DNA of 64,000 nucleotides from Gavia stellata (GCF_030936135.1 NC_082620.1:1612001-1676000), one strand, 5' to 3'; counted from the first letter of the stretch, positions 1-12,796 are shown. Numbers and translations are program-made. The notes: generated by a model not told the origin, from the sequence alone.

Positions 1-1936
1 AGCTGGCTTCGTAGTCGCTGTGCGGTGCTGAACTCTAAGTGAAATGAGTTGAGATGCTCTTGAGCATGCTTTCTCCCCCTCTCCACCCTGTCTTCCTGTC
101 GTTCCTCTCCCCCACGCGCTGAAGTGTTTAATAAGGGATATTTAAGGAAGCTTCCTTCCAGTCCACCACTTCCAGGAGGCCCTGGGGAGGCGGGGTTAAC
201 TATTTGAGTTTGAAAAAGTGTTTTAAAGACTATTCTATAGCCGGATATAACCTCTTCTGGCGTGGCGCGGGCAGATGAGCTAACCCCTTCCCCTTAATTG
301 GACTTTCATTGTTTGCCGCCAGCCGCTCTACAATGTCTCCATCCTTGCTGGGATATCCGTTTCCCTGCAGCCTGTTCCTGGACAGCCATTATTCTGTCTT
401 TGCAGGCAGCTGATGCGCATTTTCTCCGTCCTCCTGAGCAGCATTGCGATGGGATTTTCTTCCCAGTCCTCTTGAAGGAAACTGCAGGTGTGTTTGCCCT
501 CGATGGGAGGCTGTAGCTGTGACCTGGCCTTCAGCTCAATGTCACATCAAGCCCCTGGCTGGTTTTGTCCTTACAAATCACCTGTCACTTCCCAGTACAG
601 AGTTTGGTAGAAAATTCAACCTCCCACCCGCCGTTTGTCTTCCCAAAATGGTTTGTAACTATTCCCTTCTAGGTGGAAGCTACTGTGGGCTGTTGGCCCG
701 TGTAGCTGTGTGACCAAGAGCAAACACTGTGGTTTGGCATCTTGTAGCAACTCGCGTTCATTCCCTGCTTACTGGGGCATCGGGGAATTGCCGTGCGAAC
801 CAGTTTCTTCACTGGGTTGCGCCTGCTGTGGTTTTTGACAGCAGGGTAGGCTCCGCTGGCAGCAAGCTTTCAGTGTAGTTAAGCAAACCGGCCTGAAAAG
901 TAGAGCAGCTGTGTCCTGCCAGAAGCTTGGAATTTCCTTCAGTATTGCCAGTTATCAGCTGGCGAAACTAGGACAGTCTCAGGTAGTTTTCTTTTTCTCC
1001 TCTTCATTGATGATGAAATAAAACACGTAGCTGTTTCGGAGGCTCTTTTATAATAGCATCAGCAGTCACGAGAATCTAAAGAGTATCAGCGAGGTTGGGG
1101 AAGGTTGCCTAAAGAGAGACTGGGGCTGAAAGCTGGCTTTATTTTTCTATTTAGTAAAGTGTCTCTGCATAATTGCTCCGATTGCAAAACGTAAACACCT
1201 TTGCTAAGGCAGATGCAAGCCTTGGACAGAAGTTGACATGCTTAAAGCCATGCTCTGTTGGCATTCAGGGGTGATTAATAAGTCTTTCCGCCGATTGATG
1301 ACTCGGCAGCTGTGTTGCAAAGGGAAGGAGAAGCGCAATAAGGCTGTGCTCCGGCGAGTTCTTGGGTGCATGTCAGGCAGGGCAGGGACTTTTTTGTGAA
1401 GGAGGGTTATTGCAGCAAGCAGCAGGAATGCGGACCTGCCAGCTAGTCCTCCGAATGGCTGCTGGCTCCGGGGCTGAGCTGCCCCACTGAAATCAAGCGC
1501 ATGGACTGATGTAGATCACCCCGGACGGTTGCTGCTGCTGCTTCTCTGCCCAAGAGGTTTGGCGCTGGTTCCTGCTTGGATCTGGGAATACCTTGCTGCG
1601 TATTCCTGTGGCTCTTTACCCTTAACAGAGCTTTCTTGCCAGCTGAAGTCCTTAAAATGAAAGATGAACGCCTCGCAGTTGCCCTCTCACCGCTACAGGC
1701 AAAATCCACAGCCTGCTGTAGGTGTATTAATGGCTACGCTAGAATATAGGTGGTGGCTTTGCTTTTCTCTGCTTCTGGATTTGCAAGTCATCCTCAGACG
1801 GAGGCGCACGCTCTCTCTGTCCCCTTTTTAGTATCGCTGTACGGAAGGGTGAAATTAAATGTGTGCGCAGCCAGGCTCAAACTCCTATCTCCAAGACGAG
1901 CCTTCAGGATTTTATTTTTATCTCCTTCCTTTCTAG
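1..1936 (+). other. SZRD1: SZRD1 intron 1 (3' part)
   Basis: No exon is recognisable here. The first SZRD1 coding exon (human Met-Glu-Asp-Glu-Glu-Val start, about 17 residues) was looked for and not found, so it should lie left of the window. The stretch has ordinary composition, runs of T and A, and no tandem repeat of note. It ends in a pyrimidine-rich acceptor (tccttcctttctag) at 1936. Intron status is inferred from the gene model. Confidence 0.75.
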
Positions 1937-3914
1937 GAAATAGACAGACGGTTGGAAAAGAAGCTGAAGATCACGCAGAAGGAAAGGTAATGATGCTGCG
2001 TGGTTCGGTAAAAAAACCTTATTTTCCTGAGGTGCCGTTGGACATCCGAAGGCCCGGGGAGCGGGAAGAGTGGGGCAACGGCTTCAAACTGAGCAGAGCG
2101 CACCGGGTTTGAGTTCAGAAATAGGGAATCTCTGTAATCATGCCACTAGATGGCCCTTTCGATCCATAGCAGGGTAGCGGAAAGCTTCTTGAGAGTGATT
2201 TTATTTCAGAGCCGGGTCTTCCAGACGGGATGTAGCTACAGCTATGGGGAAGCCATTTAAGAAAAAGACACTCAAAGGAAGAAATGGGTGAGTCAGGTAA
2301 TCCCAACTCATGGCCTTAAATTGGCTTGCCATGTCTTGCGTCAGTAGGACTTTCTTTTCCTGCTTACTTCGGGTTGGGGCGGGGGAGTGTGTGTTACTGT
2401 TTTCTAGCAGAAATATTTCTAATCACTTCTGACAAGGCTTTTGTTGTTGTTTCCCCCCCCTTTGATACTTAGTCGGCTGCTTGGAGTCATGGTATTACTT
2501 CTCTGGGACTTCTGCCCAGAGAAGGGACCATAAAAAAATTCATATGGTGAGACGGGGGCCGAGGCTGGCTCTGAGAAGTGAAATGGCAGGGTTGGAGCGG
2601 AAGGCCGGGTATCCTGGTGAGAGGAGCCCTAAAAGTCCTTGCAGGGAATGGAATCAAGGTGCTTATGCCTCTATCTCCAGATAGAAGTGCTAAAACTTTT
2701 GCCCAGCATCTGCTTCCCTTTCCTTCGGTCCAGTTTAAAGATGTTGAGCGCACCAGGGACTGGTTTTCTCTCCCTTCCTGAGCTAACCTTGTGCAAACCC
2801 TCCTGCTGCTCTAGTTTAGGGTTTCAAATGTAACGAGGTCTTTAATTATTACAGGCTGCCTTCTTAATCATGGGAATGACATCTGCCAGGGAGGAATTCG
2901 CACGCAGAGCGAAAAACATGCTTGCTGGAGAAAACAAGTACCAACCAAATGTTTTTCTTTTAAACAGTAGAAAGTCAAAATCTCCTCCTAAAGTGCCGAT
3001 CGTGATTCAGGACGACAGCCTTCCTTCAGGTCCTCCCCCGCAGATCCGCATCTTGAAGAGGCCGACGACCAACGGCGTGCTTAGCAATCCCAACTCCGCC
3101 AGCAGACCGGCCTTCCCCGTGAAATCCTTGGCGCAGAGGGAAGCGGAGTACGCAGAAGCCAGGAAACGAATATTGGGCAGCGCCAGCCCCGAAGAAGAGC
3201 AGGAGAAACCCATTTTGGATAGGTGAGAGCCGCCTTCCGTGCTGCGGCAGCTTTGCCTGCGCTCCTGGCAAACACCTTCCTATCAGAAGGATGGGGACGA
3301 GCTCCTTGAAGAGTAAAGTGAGGCCAGCAAGGAGAAAGGCGTGCTCTGTTAGCAAGTAGGGCATCATAAATCTCAAATATACAGGAGTTAAAGGAAGTGC
3401 AAGTGCCTGATAAAGCCAAAAAGGTTATCTTAGACCCTCGAAGAGCATGCTGGGGGTATAGGGAGGAGCACGGGCAACCAGAGTTACGCTGGCAGGGCGT
3501 ATCCTCGTCTTTGCTGAAGTTTTTGACTTAGGGGAGCTGCCGTGTGCAGACGGGAGAGTTGAGCTTCTGCACTCTTAAATGAATGCAGGTTATTTGAAGG
3601 CACCGTGCTCTCTCTGTAGTTGCAGTTGAGAACAAGACTCCCAAATCTTTGGAGAGAAAGTTCCATTTTTGGTGGCATTCCCCATCCCAGGGAGCAACGC
3701 GTGTCCTGTGGCCGTGGCTTCCCACCGAGGCGGGTGGGGGAGTGTTTGCTGAAGGCATACGGCGTGACGCAGCCGTCTTGCCTCCGCCTCTGATCTCCTT
3801 TCTCCTTGCAGGCCGCCGAGGATCTCCCAGCCGGAGGACACCAGACAGCCCAACAATGTGATCAGGCAACCCCTGGGTCCCGATGGCTCGCAAGGCTTCA
3901 AACAACGCAGATAA
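1937..3914 (+). CDS. SZRD1: SUZ RNA-binding domain-containing protein 1 (5' exon missing)
   Basis: Three coding exons are seen: 1937-1986, 2968-3222 and 3812-3914 (stop TAA 3912-3914). They join in phase (50, 255, 103 nt) to give 135 residues. With the missing ~17-residue first exon the total is 152, the human length. Exon 1937 encodes [16 protein letters not shown]. Exon 2968 carries the SUZ domain ([12 protein letters not shown], then [16 protein letters not shown]). The last exon carries the SUZ-C motif ending [12 protein letters not shown]. The family is a small SUZ-domain protein thought to bind RNA; its cellular role is poorly defined. The frame is open for 33 codons upstream of the 2968 acceptor, from an ATG at 2870, so an alternative first exon is possible. 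A long 3' UTR follows. Confidence 0.96.
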
Positions 3915-6020
3915 ACGCGGGCGAGAGACGCTGCTGCGGAAGGCAGGGTCCGCCGCCACGGGTCGCACTGCCGTGGCGGACAAACGGACTTGAGCAAAGG
4001 GAACTACCTGGTTTATTTGCACTGTGATTTCCCCTTTGCTCTGCCCACTGTGACCTTCAACCCCACGCACTGTGACCTTCCCCTCTCCACCCACTGTGAC
4101 CGGCAAACCGAGAAGGGCTGTCCCCAAGTCGCTGGAAAATGGAAGGGGACGAGGGGAGGGGGGTTATAAAGGACTCGGACGGGTGCAGAGAGTCTTGTGG
4201 GTGCCACTTGGGTTGAAGCTAGCGCCAGCAATAATGTTTGTTGTACTCATAACCTGGGATTTAAGGAAAAAAAAAAAAAAGGGAAGCCTCCCCAGACGCG
4301 CGTGTGTCCTCATCACTTTAGGAGCAAGTTCTGTTTCAAAGGATCTCTTTTAATTTTCTTTTTTCTTGTTTGTTTTCTGTATATCAGATCAACGGAGTGC
4401 ATGGGAAGGGTTTTAACTGTTTGTTTTAATTGAGAGAGGTAGTTAAGTGTTCGAAAAGGAGTTTCGATGAATTTCTGCGACTTTAATGGCTCGGGTTTGG
4501 CTTCTCCTTCTCTCTTTCTCCTGCTGCCAAGCACGTGGAAGTGGACTCCCGGATACCTGGCCTTTCCGATCGCCTTGGGAGCCGGCGGAGCCCGACGACC
4601 TAGTTTACATCTTGCACCCGTTAAAGCTTGGCTAGTATTTTCTGCTGGCTTTGAGGAAAAGCTTAAAATACATCTTTTTTTGTTTCTTTTTGTATTTGGG
4701 GAGAAGGGAACGTAGACGGATCCCGTGAAAATGCCTGCTGCCCGGCCGCTGTGTGCGGCAGAGAGTGCCAGGTGGCGGAGAATTAGGGCTCCGTTGCGAG
4801 GAGGAGAACGACCGGCACCGTTCCGGTCTGTGAAATAAATACGTGGGGAGGAGGCCCGCTCCGCACGGCCCGTGCTCGGCAAGCGGCTGGCGTAACGACG
4901 GGGAGCGGGCTGTCCCGAGGGCCCGAACCTGAGTGGCTGAACGACAGAGCGAAGGCTCCGCTCCATCTCTCGGTCACGGTACAAGCCACCTTCGCCTCTG
5001 GAAATCGCAGATGTCGGGAACAAAAACCGCCTCGGATAAAGCCTGGATGATTCCACCTCCCTCTTCCTGGCGGCAGCTGGCTCCCCGCGAGGCTTCAGGG
5101 AAGGGATTTTCCTCCTCCGGCTCCTGGGAAGAGGACAGGGAGGCTGGTGGTCCGCAAGAACACGGATGTTCCCCCCCGCCCCCGGATGAAGCTGACCTAC
5201 CTTAATATCACTTAATATCGAGGGATTAGATGAACACTAAATGCTCTTCTTGGAGGGGACGGTACCTAGAAAACCATTTCTGGTTATCGGCGGATTATTC
5301 TGTACGGGTGCAGCCTTCCCTGCTGCTTCGTGCTCAGTAGGTTCAAGGGTAAACGAGTAAACCTTGACATCTTCAACGTGAAGGGAAGCGGCCATACAAA
5401 AAGACGTGTATGGAAATACGGCTTAAAAAAACCACATACCGGTAAAATAAAACTACCTGTGTATAAAAAGAATCTGCTAGAGCGTTAATTAGCTGATTAA
5501 AGCTGATTAAAGCACCGAGGACGGTGGCGAGGTGGGGACGGACGGGCAGACGTCCCCCGGGCATCCCCAACCGCCGGCGCTTTTTTGGGGACGGTCTTAT
5601 TTATTCTCCCCGGGCTGGTGGTCAGGATGAGTTCCCCGGGGGGAGCGGGAGGGAAGAAGGACGTTGGCAATAACCGTAGTCACCACGCCTTTCCTTAATT
5701 ATTACTAAAAATAGCTTTTAATGGCCAAAAAAGCCCCAAATCCTCCCGGTTCCTGGTGTAGCTGGCCAGTGTTAAAGTTGCCACCATCTTCGGCACCGAA
5801 ATCTCCGTCTTTGGCACCGAAATATCCCGGCTCCTCCATCCCAGCGACCAGGATACGTCCCGCCCGCGGGCAGGGCTCGGCGGCGTTCCTGCGGGAAGCC
5901 CCTTCATCCCGGGAAGGTGGAGGATAAACACGGTACCGCGTGTTTTCACCCCAAAACGTGCGCCGAAGAGAAAACGTTTTATAAATTGTATTTTAAATAA
6001 ATGTCTTTAAACTTTTAATG
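3915..6020 (+). other. SZRD1: SZRD1 3' UTR (probable)
   Basis: About 2.1 kb downstream of the SZRD1 stop contains no coding exon. Candidate poly(A) signals AATAAA lie at 4834-4839, 5446-5451 and 5996-6001. The last is followed by a T-rich run at about 6024. The SZRD1 3' UTR is long in mammals, so use of the distal signal is plausible but not shown. A run of 14 A at 4266-4279 is the only simple repeat. Confidence 0.6.
5996..6001 (+). terminator. Candidate distal poly(A) signal of SZRD1
   Basis: AATAAA followed within ~25 nt by a T-rich element. It is the last such signal before the NECAP2 promoter region. Two more proximal AATAAA copies exist at 4834 and 5446. Confidence 0.45.
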
Positions 6021-6933
6021 ACTTTTTTTTTTTCTCCTTTGTCCCCGTCTCTCGCAGGGGCTGCTGCAAGAGGGTCGTTTCAGTGGCAGCTTAAGCTCCC
6101 AGTGCGAGTAGATCCTTAAAAATTCGTCAGGAAGGTAAAATCTGGGAGCGTTCGGCAGTAATTGTGCCGGTATTTACCCAAAAAGGGGAAATTTTGCCCC
6201 ATTTTTAGGCTCGCTGGGGAGATGTGGTCCAAGGAGGGTGGGAAGTGGCAGTGCTCAGAGGGAGGATGTGGTTTCCAAACCTGGGTGTGAGCTGTGACCT
6301 TGCTGCCTCTCACCGTGGAGGATCAAGGAAGCGATTTTAATTTTATTAATTATATTTTTATTTTGTTTTTGCAATGTGCTGACCTCCCCCCTCGGGCGTT
6401 GGGCTTGATAACCGCCAGAGAACATGAGCCAAGGCTGTCAGGGTGCCTCCGGCCAGGGTGAAGAGGGGTCAGGGTGCACTGGCAGCTCCCGCAGGCGCTG
6501 ACTCCCTTTTAATTCTTATTTTTAGGTGTTTTGGGTTTTTTTATGAAGGTGAAATCGGGGAAAAAATGTGATTTTTAGTGACTTGGAGTTGCTGAGCGGG
6601 GAGGAAAGGTGCTACAGGAGCAGGCCCGCCTAGCAGTGTCCCCAGACGGGGCCGGGCTGGGAGCTCCGGCAGCCGGGCGCTCTGCAGCCGCTCCCCGCGA
6701 CCGCGTACTGGTTCCCAGTTCCAGCAGCCCCCTGGGACCAGTTCCCCGCCCTCCCACACACTTCATTGCAGGGAAGCCTCCCCCTCGCCAGGGGGCGCTG
6801 CGGCGGCGGGTGCGGAAGCCCCGCCCCTCCCTCCCTCCGCCCCGCGCCGCCCGGGGGAAGGGGGCGGTACCATGGAGGCGGGCCGTACCATCGAGGCGGG
6901 GGCCAGAGCGGCGGCGGGCGGAGTTCCGCCGCG
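6021..6933. other. SZRD1-NECAP2 intergenic region and NECAP2 CpG-rich promoter
   Basis: No exon is seen. The left half is ordinary sequence. From about 6600 the DNA becomes very GC- and CpG-rich, as expected of a CpG-island promoter running into NECAP2 exon 1. SPATA21, which sits between SZRD1 and NECAP2 in mammals, has no recognisable remnant here. Confidence 0.6.
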
Positions 6934-6947
6934 ATGGCGGCCATGGC
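6928..6947 (+). promoter_or_regulatory. NECAP2: YY1-like element over NECAP2 start codon
   Basis: The sequence GCCGCGATGGCGGCCATGGC contains the YY1 core (gATGGCGGC) across the first ATG. YY1 elements often sit at the 5' end of CpG-island genes and overlap translation starts. Two in-frame ATGs lie here (6934 and 6943); the second has the better Kozak context (gccATGG). Motif match only. Confidence 0.45.
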
Positions 6948-9900
6948 AGGGGAGGAGGAGGAGTACGAGGCGGTGCTGTGCGTGAAACCGGCGGTGCACG
7001 TCTACCGGGTACCGCCGCGGGCCTCCAACCGCGGCTACAGGTGGGGCCTGCCCCTCTCCCCTGACCCCTGTCCTGCTGTGGGGTGGGCTGCCCCACCTTG
7101 GCTTACATGGCGTCTGTCGCCTCCCTCTCCTCAGGGTGTCTGCTCCTCCTGCCATGGGGCTGTGTGGGGTTTGCCTCCTCCCCGTGGGGCGTGTGGGGCC
7201 TCTCCTCGCTGTGGGGCAGCAAGGCTTGCCCCTCGTGAGGTCTCTCTGCCCCTCCACCCCGGCCCCACACCCCCAGTGGGGCATCTCCATCCCCCCAATG
7301 TCTTTTGGGGCTCCTCTCCCCTCAGCCCGGCCTAAAGGCTGGCCTGGCAGAGCCGGGCTGTAGCTAACGCGACTCAGCACCTCCAAGAAACTGCTTTTGA
7401 GCTGGAGATCCTGCAGAAGGGGAAGCGAAACCTCTTCTGCAATTCTCGCTGGGACCCGACGCCTGGTTTTGCCGGGGGGGCAGCTGGTTTGGGGTGAAAC
7501 GAGAGGTGACGTGACGGATCTACCTCCTCCTGCAGCGAGTGCGGGTGCAGGCGGGTTCTTCCTTGCGCTGCTTTGGTACTGTTAACAAGGAGAGTCGAGC
7601 AGACGAACTCCGTGATACCTTATGGGAGCGTTAAAATAGGTCGGTGGTGGTGTCTGGGACGTGAGAGGTGTCTTAGACATCCGTCGCCGTTTCCTCTTTC
7701 TCCAGAGCTGCGGAGTGGCAGCTGGACCAGCCGGCGTGGAGCGGCAGGCTGCGGATCACAGCCAAGGGCAAGATCGCCTTCATTAAGCTGGAGGACAAGA
7801 CCTCGGGTAAGGAGGAGGGAAGGCAACATCTCTGCGCCTCTTCATGGGGAGGAAGATGGCGCAGAGACACTCTGCCCTGGCGTTAATCTGCTCTCCTTTC
7901 TTTTTTTCAGGAGAGCTTTTTGCCCAGGCACCGGTGGAGCAGTTCCCTGGCATCGCTGTGGAGAGCGTGATGGACTCCAGCAGATATTTTGTCATCCGGA
8001 TCGAAGACGGGAACGGTATGTTGCAATATACAGGGGACAGGTTGGAGGAATCACCTCAGAAAGTCTTCAGTGCCCTTGCTGCTCGTATTTGTGAAGGATT
8101 CCTGCTTTCAAGGGCTAAATATTCCCTGCATACGGTGATAAAGGGACAAATTGTCTCACTCCCACATGCCAGCTGCGCTCTGTCCTTCACCTTGAATAAA
8201 AACAGTTTAATTTTGCTGCTCGGCGTTAGCGTGAGGACGCCTCCGTATGCAGGATCATCAGCGTGATGCCAACCTCTGCTTTGACTTGCTTATGTTAATT
8301 TAAAAGCTGGTTTTACTAAGCCTGTACGTGCAGCCAACACGCTGAAGATATCTCCAGTCCTGTATCTCAGTCTCCAGAGTCCCAGCTCCAGCTGGAGGAG
8401 GCGGCAGGCACAGGGGTGTGCGGGACAGGCTATTCCCTTCCTCTTTCTCCGCTGCTTTGCGATTCCAGCCCTTACTCTTCCTCCTTCCGCAGGCCGTCGA
8501 GCTTTCATCGGAGTGGGCTTTGTCGACCGTGGGGATGCTTTTGACTTCAACGTGGCTCTCCAAGACCATTTTAAGTGAGTTTATGCCTCTCCCTGTGTCC
8601 TTTCGGCTCGACTTTTTTTGCGGACGCCTGCCAGAAACGGTGGGGGAGAGGAAGCTGTGAGCTCCTGTCGCGCTTGAGCGGACAAGCATGGTGTAAAGAT
8701 GTGGAAACACCTGTTCGTGTGCGCAGCCTTTGTGCAGGCAGCTCTCCCCCTCAAACATTTCCTAGCAGGCTCCTAAACTTGGCTTCCCAGTCCAAAATTA
8801 GGCAGGTTTCCTAATTCCTTTCCTTCTCTTCATGTACCACGGGTAAGGGGCTGCTCCTGAGGGGCTGGGACGCTGCTCCAGCTCCTGGCATATAGTGGGG
8901 CTTTGCGACAGGATGGAATGCGCTGCTGGCTGGAGGATACATGCGGCTCAAGCACTCACAGCCGCTGATAGGAATCATTCCCCCAGCGCTACCTGTAGCA
9001 CGTCGCTCCGGCAGGCAAGATCTCGGATCACATCCAGCGCCTTTAAAGAGCTGCTGCCCGACAGAGGGGATGATCTTGGGCAGGATTTGTCCGGGAGAGC
9101 CTCGGGCTGGTGGTTGACGTGTCCTTCTCTGCTTATTTAATTCCTGCAGATGGGTGAGGCAGCAGAGCGAGCTGGCCAGACAGGCCGAGAACCCCGATCA
9201 GGGACCCAAACTGGATCTGGGCTTCAAGGAGGGGCAAACCATCAAACTCAACATTGCGGTGAGGGGCTTTTCTGGCTAAATCCGCTCCCAACGTTTCCCT
9301 TGGGTGGCACAAGAGGAAGTGGTGGCTTCTCCCTGAAATCCCCGTGCAGGAGGAAGCCCAGAGCAGAGCCCTTTGTGGTAACACTGTGTGCAGTGATTTG
9401 CAGAGGGGTTGTGTTGTAGTTCCCGGTTACAGAACCGGGTCTGTGGGTTTCTGGTGGGGATTTGGAGGTAAGAAACATCTTTGGTTTGACCCCTTTTGCT
9501 CCTCCAGCAGTGGGACATCGCAGCACAGCAGGTTTTTTTCCCCAGAATAAAGCGATTTGGCTTCCTGTGAGCCATGGCTGGGGGGAATCATGCTCCAGCT
9601 CTGGATTTAAACATGACACCACCCAAATTTCCCTCTCTTCTTTCAGAACATGAAGAAAAAAGAAGGAGCAACAGGGAACACCAGACCGCGGCCAGCGGGT
9701 CCTGGGGGCCTGAGCTTGCTCCCACCGCCTCCCGGAGGAAAATCTTCTGCTCCGCTTTGTCCTTCCGGAGAGCGGCCATCTTCGCTGTCCGCTCCCACCC
9801 AGCTCCCGGGCACTCCCATCACAGGTCCGTGGTCATGCAGCAACGACTGTAAAGCTCTTTAGACTCCATTTTATCCATCAAAGATGGGAAAACAGAGCGG

Positions 9901-10513
9901 GAAATCTGGGAATAAGAGTGGGAAATAACTCCTGATGTTTGTTTTCTCTCTTCCTGACTTCCCTGGCCACCGACAGACTCCCTCTTGTCCTGGCCGCAGC
10001 CCGCTGCTGCTCCCTCTGCCGCCGCCGCCGATGTCTGGGGAGACTTCGCCAAAGCTTCGGGGTGAGGCCATGTGGGGTTTGTGCGTGGCGTGGGTGATCC
10101 CCGCAGCGTCAGAAAACCCCCATCCGGACCAAATCCCGCTGGTTTTGCTGAAAACCCCTGCTGGGGTGGGGGCACCGCTCCATCCAAACACCCGTTGGGG
10201 ATTTAAAAGCGGCTCTGACAAGAGCGTGTCGCAAATTCCTCGAGTTCAGTGCAGGTCTGTGGGCGCTGCCTTCCTCTTCCTCCCAGCGCCAGAGGCATGC
10301 CCCGTCTTCCTCCACTGCTCTGGGCTGCTCTGTGCAAGGGGGGAGAGTTTTGGGGCAACCTCGGAGGACCCATTTGCTGCTGCCCAGCTCCCTCCCTGTG
10401 TGCCACAATCCCTTTCAGCGTCTAAAACCTCTTTTTTTCCCCCCCTCTTTTTCTCTCTCTCCAGGTCGGCTTCTAACCAGACTCAGGCAAACGCAGGCTG
10501 GGTTCAGTTCTGA
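6934..10513 (+). CDS. NECAP2: NECAP endocytosis-associated protein 2
   Basis: Eight exons: 6934-7040, 7706-7806, 7911-8015, 8493-8574, 9150-9258, 9647-9824, 9977-10061, 10465-10513 (TGA 10511-10513). Phases join without a break to 271 residues (human 263). The N-terminal PHear (PH-like) domain is plain: [75 protein letters not shown] and [21 protein letters not shown] Pro/Gly/Ser-rich tail follows, with a WGDF motif and the C-terminal WVQF that binds AP appendage domains. The family acts with AP-1/AP-2 adaptors in clathrin-coated vesicle formation and endosomal recycling. The start used is the first ATG ([14 protein letters not shown]); the extreme N-terminus is longer and more acidic than in human. 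Exon 6 uses a weak donor (GTCCGT). Otherwise intact. Confidence 0.97.
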
Positions 10514-11470
10514 CCCCAGCCCCTCATACGCTCTTCCCTGCTCGGGTGCTGGGATCGTCGCGATTCCTTCAGGACCAAAGCTCGGGCTTCGGGACACCCC
10601 GCTCCTGCCCTTAAATCCCTCCCCCGGGATCAAAATGCTGAAATAAGTGCCGGAGAGCAAATGAACACGTGCCTTAAAACACTCCACAGCATTGGGGGCC
10701 TTTTATTTTCTACCTGGATTGCAGCAAACCTCTGAGGCTTCTCCTTTTGCAAAAAAAAAGCCGTCGGCTTCATGGCCTCTCCGTAATAACGAGAGGGTGA
10801 GCAAGTGCTCACAGCCGGAGGACTTTTGCTTGTAGCGCTGCCCTAATTAAGGTAATTTTCGCCAAAGGTTTATGCGATAGAGCCTCCTTGGAGACTTCTC
10901 CGCTTTCTCCTCACATATTTGGGCTGGATAAATCCTTCCCTCGGTGGGGACCATCCTCCTGGAGACGTCTTACCTGCAAAATCCAGATGAACGCGCTGTC
11001 GAGACACCGAGCGTCACCCCGATTTCCCCCCCCCCCAAGTGCTTAACTCGGTGATGCGGGAGGTGGGGAGCCAGACTGCTGCGTTTCCATGCTGAAATTC
11101 CGAATTTCTTGCTCTGGGAAGGTTTATGTTTTTTTTTCTCCCTCCTCTATTTTGAAGATGGATTTTTACTTCTTTCTGCGGACATTTTATTAAGCCTTAT
11201 ATGCAATGAAGGACAGAACGGAGTCGGTCTCTTTGACAGAGCTGGGGTTGAGATTCCTCTTTAAACAAATAAATATTTTCTTACCTATTTATATTAAGGC
11301 CTTTCAGTGTACGAAGTCCTGCTTATTTTTTTCAGTGCCTCGGATTTTTATTATTTCCATTTCCAACTGGATGACGAGCATTTTGGTTTCAGAGCTTAAC
11401 TGTGCCTGGCAGTGAGCGTGCAAACCCAGGTGAGAGATGTAACACTTCAAAGCGAATAATAAAATGGTTT
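10514..11470 (+). other. NECAP2: NECAP2 3' UTR
   Basis: About 950 nt after the stop hold no coding exon and end near an AATAAA at 11458-11463, preceded by AATAAT. The composition becomes AT-richer from 11100 to 11470, typical of a 3' UTR end. The 3' UTR extent is inferred. Confidence 0.65.
11458..11463 (+). terminator. NECAP2 poly(A) signal
   Basis: AATAAA about 945 nt after the NECAP2 stop, followed by a T-containing stretch and then a sharp change to GC-rich intergenic DNA. The best candidate in this interval. Confidence 0.6.
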
Positions 11471-12757
11471 TGATGCCAAATACAGATTTTACCCCCCGCC
11501 CCGTGTGAGCTCGGAGGGGCTATGATGAGTTTTTGTGGTTCCCCCTCCTTGCTGGTGTTGAGACTGTCGGACGGCGAAGCACAACAGACGCTTGTTGCTT
11601 AGCAGTGGTTTTATGGTTGTGAAGGACTCCGGGAGGGGAAGGTAAGGAAAAAAATGGTGCGGGGGGCGGAAAATGAGTTTTCTTGCATCTCCAACACCCT
11701 GGGGGGAGCCTCGATGCACCTTCCGCTTGGCCGGAGGGACTCAAGACGCCGGAAATCCTCAATCCTGTCTACTTGCACCAGCGCCGTCTCCCCCTCGCCG
11801 TTAATCCGCGGCTCTTGGGGAGGAGAAAGGGCGCTTTCCCGGGCTGCGGGGTTGGGAAGAGAGCGGCTGGGAGACTCCCACCCCCTCCGGGGGGTGGCTT
11901 GGGGTCAGATCCGTGATTTATTTTGGGAGCGGGGATGCCTCCAGCCCCCAGCACGGGGGATTTTAAGCTTGGGTTGGGGATTTACCGATGCCGTTCCCTG
12001 CTGGGGTGGGGGCAAAAAATCCTTAATTACCCCAGGGGGTAAAAAATCCTTAATTACCCCGGGGGTAAAATTTGCTGCCCCAGGGGGGCTGCGGGGGCTG
12101 CGGCACAGGGGGGACGCATCCCTGGGGGTTTGTTTAATGCCGCTTTGCCTCGTAGCAACCCTGGCACGCTCCACCCCAAGGCTTTTCCTGCCAGAGCAAA
12201 CCCCTGGGCTTTAATGAGCTTAACGCGGGCCAGGATTTAACGAAAGGGCTGGCTTACTCTCTCCAAGGAGCTCCTTTCCCCGGTGGGAGCCAGCACCATC
12301 CTGCCTGGGGGGGGACAGCTCAGCAAAGTAAGCACATTTCCACCGATTTTGGGCACGGGGAAGCGCCGGGCACTGCTATTTTTTTATATTTTCCTTTATT
12401 TTGCTCGTTCCCCTCTCGCCAAGAGCCTCGTTGGTTGTTTTTATTTCCAAAGCCCTGCTTGGCCGGGGGAATATCCGGTGGTATTTTTGGCGGTGGATGC
12501 TAAAATGTTGCTGCTCGCGGCCTCGCCGGTTGCGTTGGGACCCCCGAGGCAGCCAGGAAGAGGAGGGTCCCCGGTCCCGCCGTCACGCCGGGAGGGGAAG
12601 GCGAGGATTTCGGGTTAATCCCAACCACGCATCCGCTTTCCGCTTGCAGGCGACGAGCCCAAACGGAGCCCCAAAAAAATCCCAGGAAGGGGCTTGGGAG
12701 CAAGGAGGCCGCGGGAAGGGGGTGCGCAGGGCTCGGCGGACCCCCCTTGGGGAGCCC
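11471..12757. other. NECAP2-CROCC spacer
   Basis: GC-rich DNA with no exon that I can recognise. It includes a short direct duplication at about 12010-12070 (aatccttaattacccc, twice). Rootletin N-terminal residues (human residues ~20-70) were sought here and not found. Confidence 0.5.
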
Positions 12758-12796
12758 ATGAGTGAAGCGGAGCCCACGGTGGAGGCTGTGGTTGAG
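12758..12796 (+). CDS. Candidate first coding exon of CROCC
   Basis: ATG followed by 12 codons (MSEAEPTVEAVVE) and a GTGGGT donor at 12797. It resembles the start of rootletin (human MSLGLARAQEVELTLETVIQ) in the Glu/Val/Thr pattern only. The exon would end in phase 0, whereas the next recognised exon begins in phase 1, so at least one unseen exon would be needed between them. The match is short and could be chance. Confidence 0.25.
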
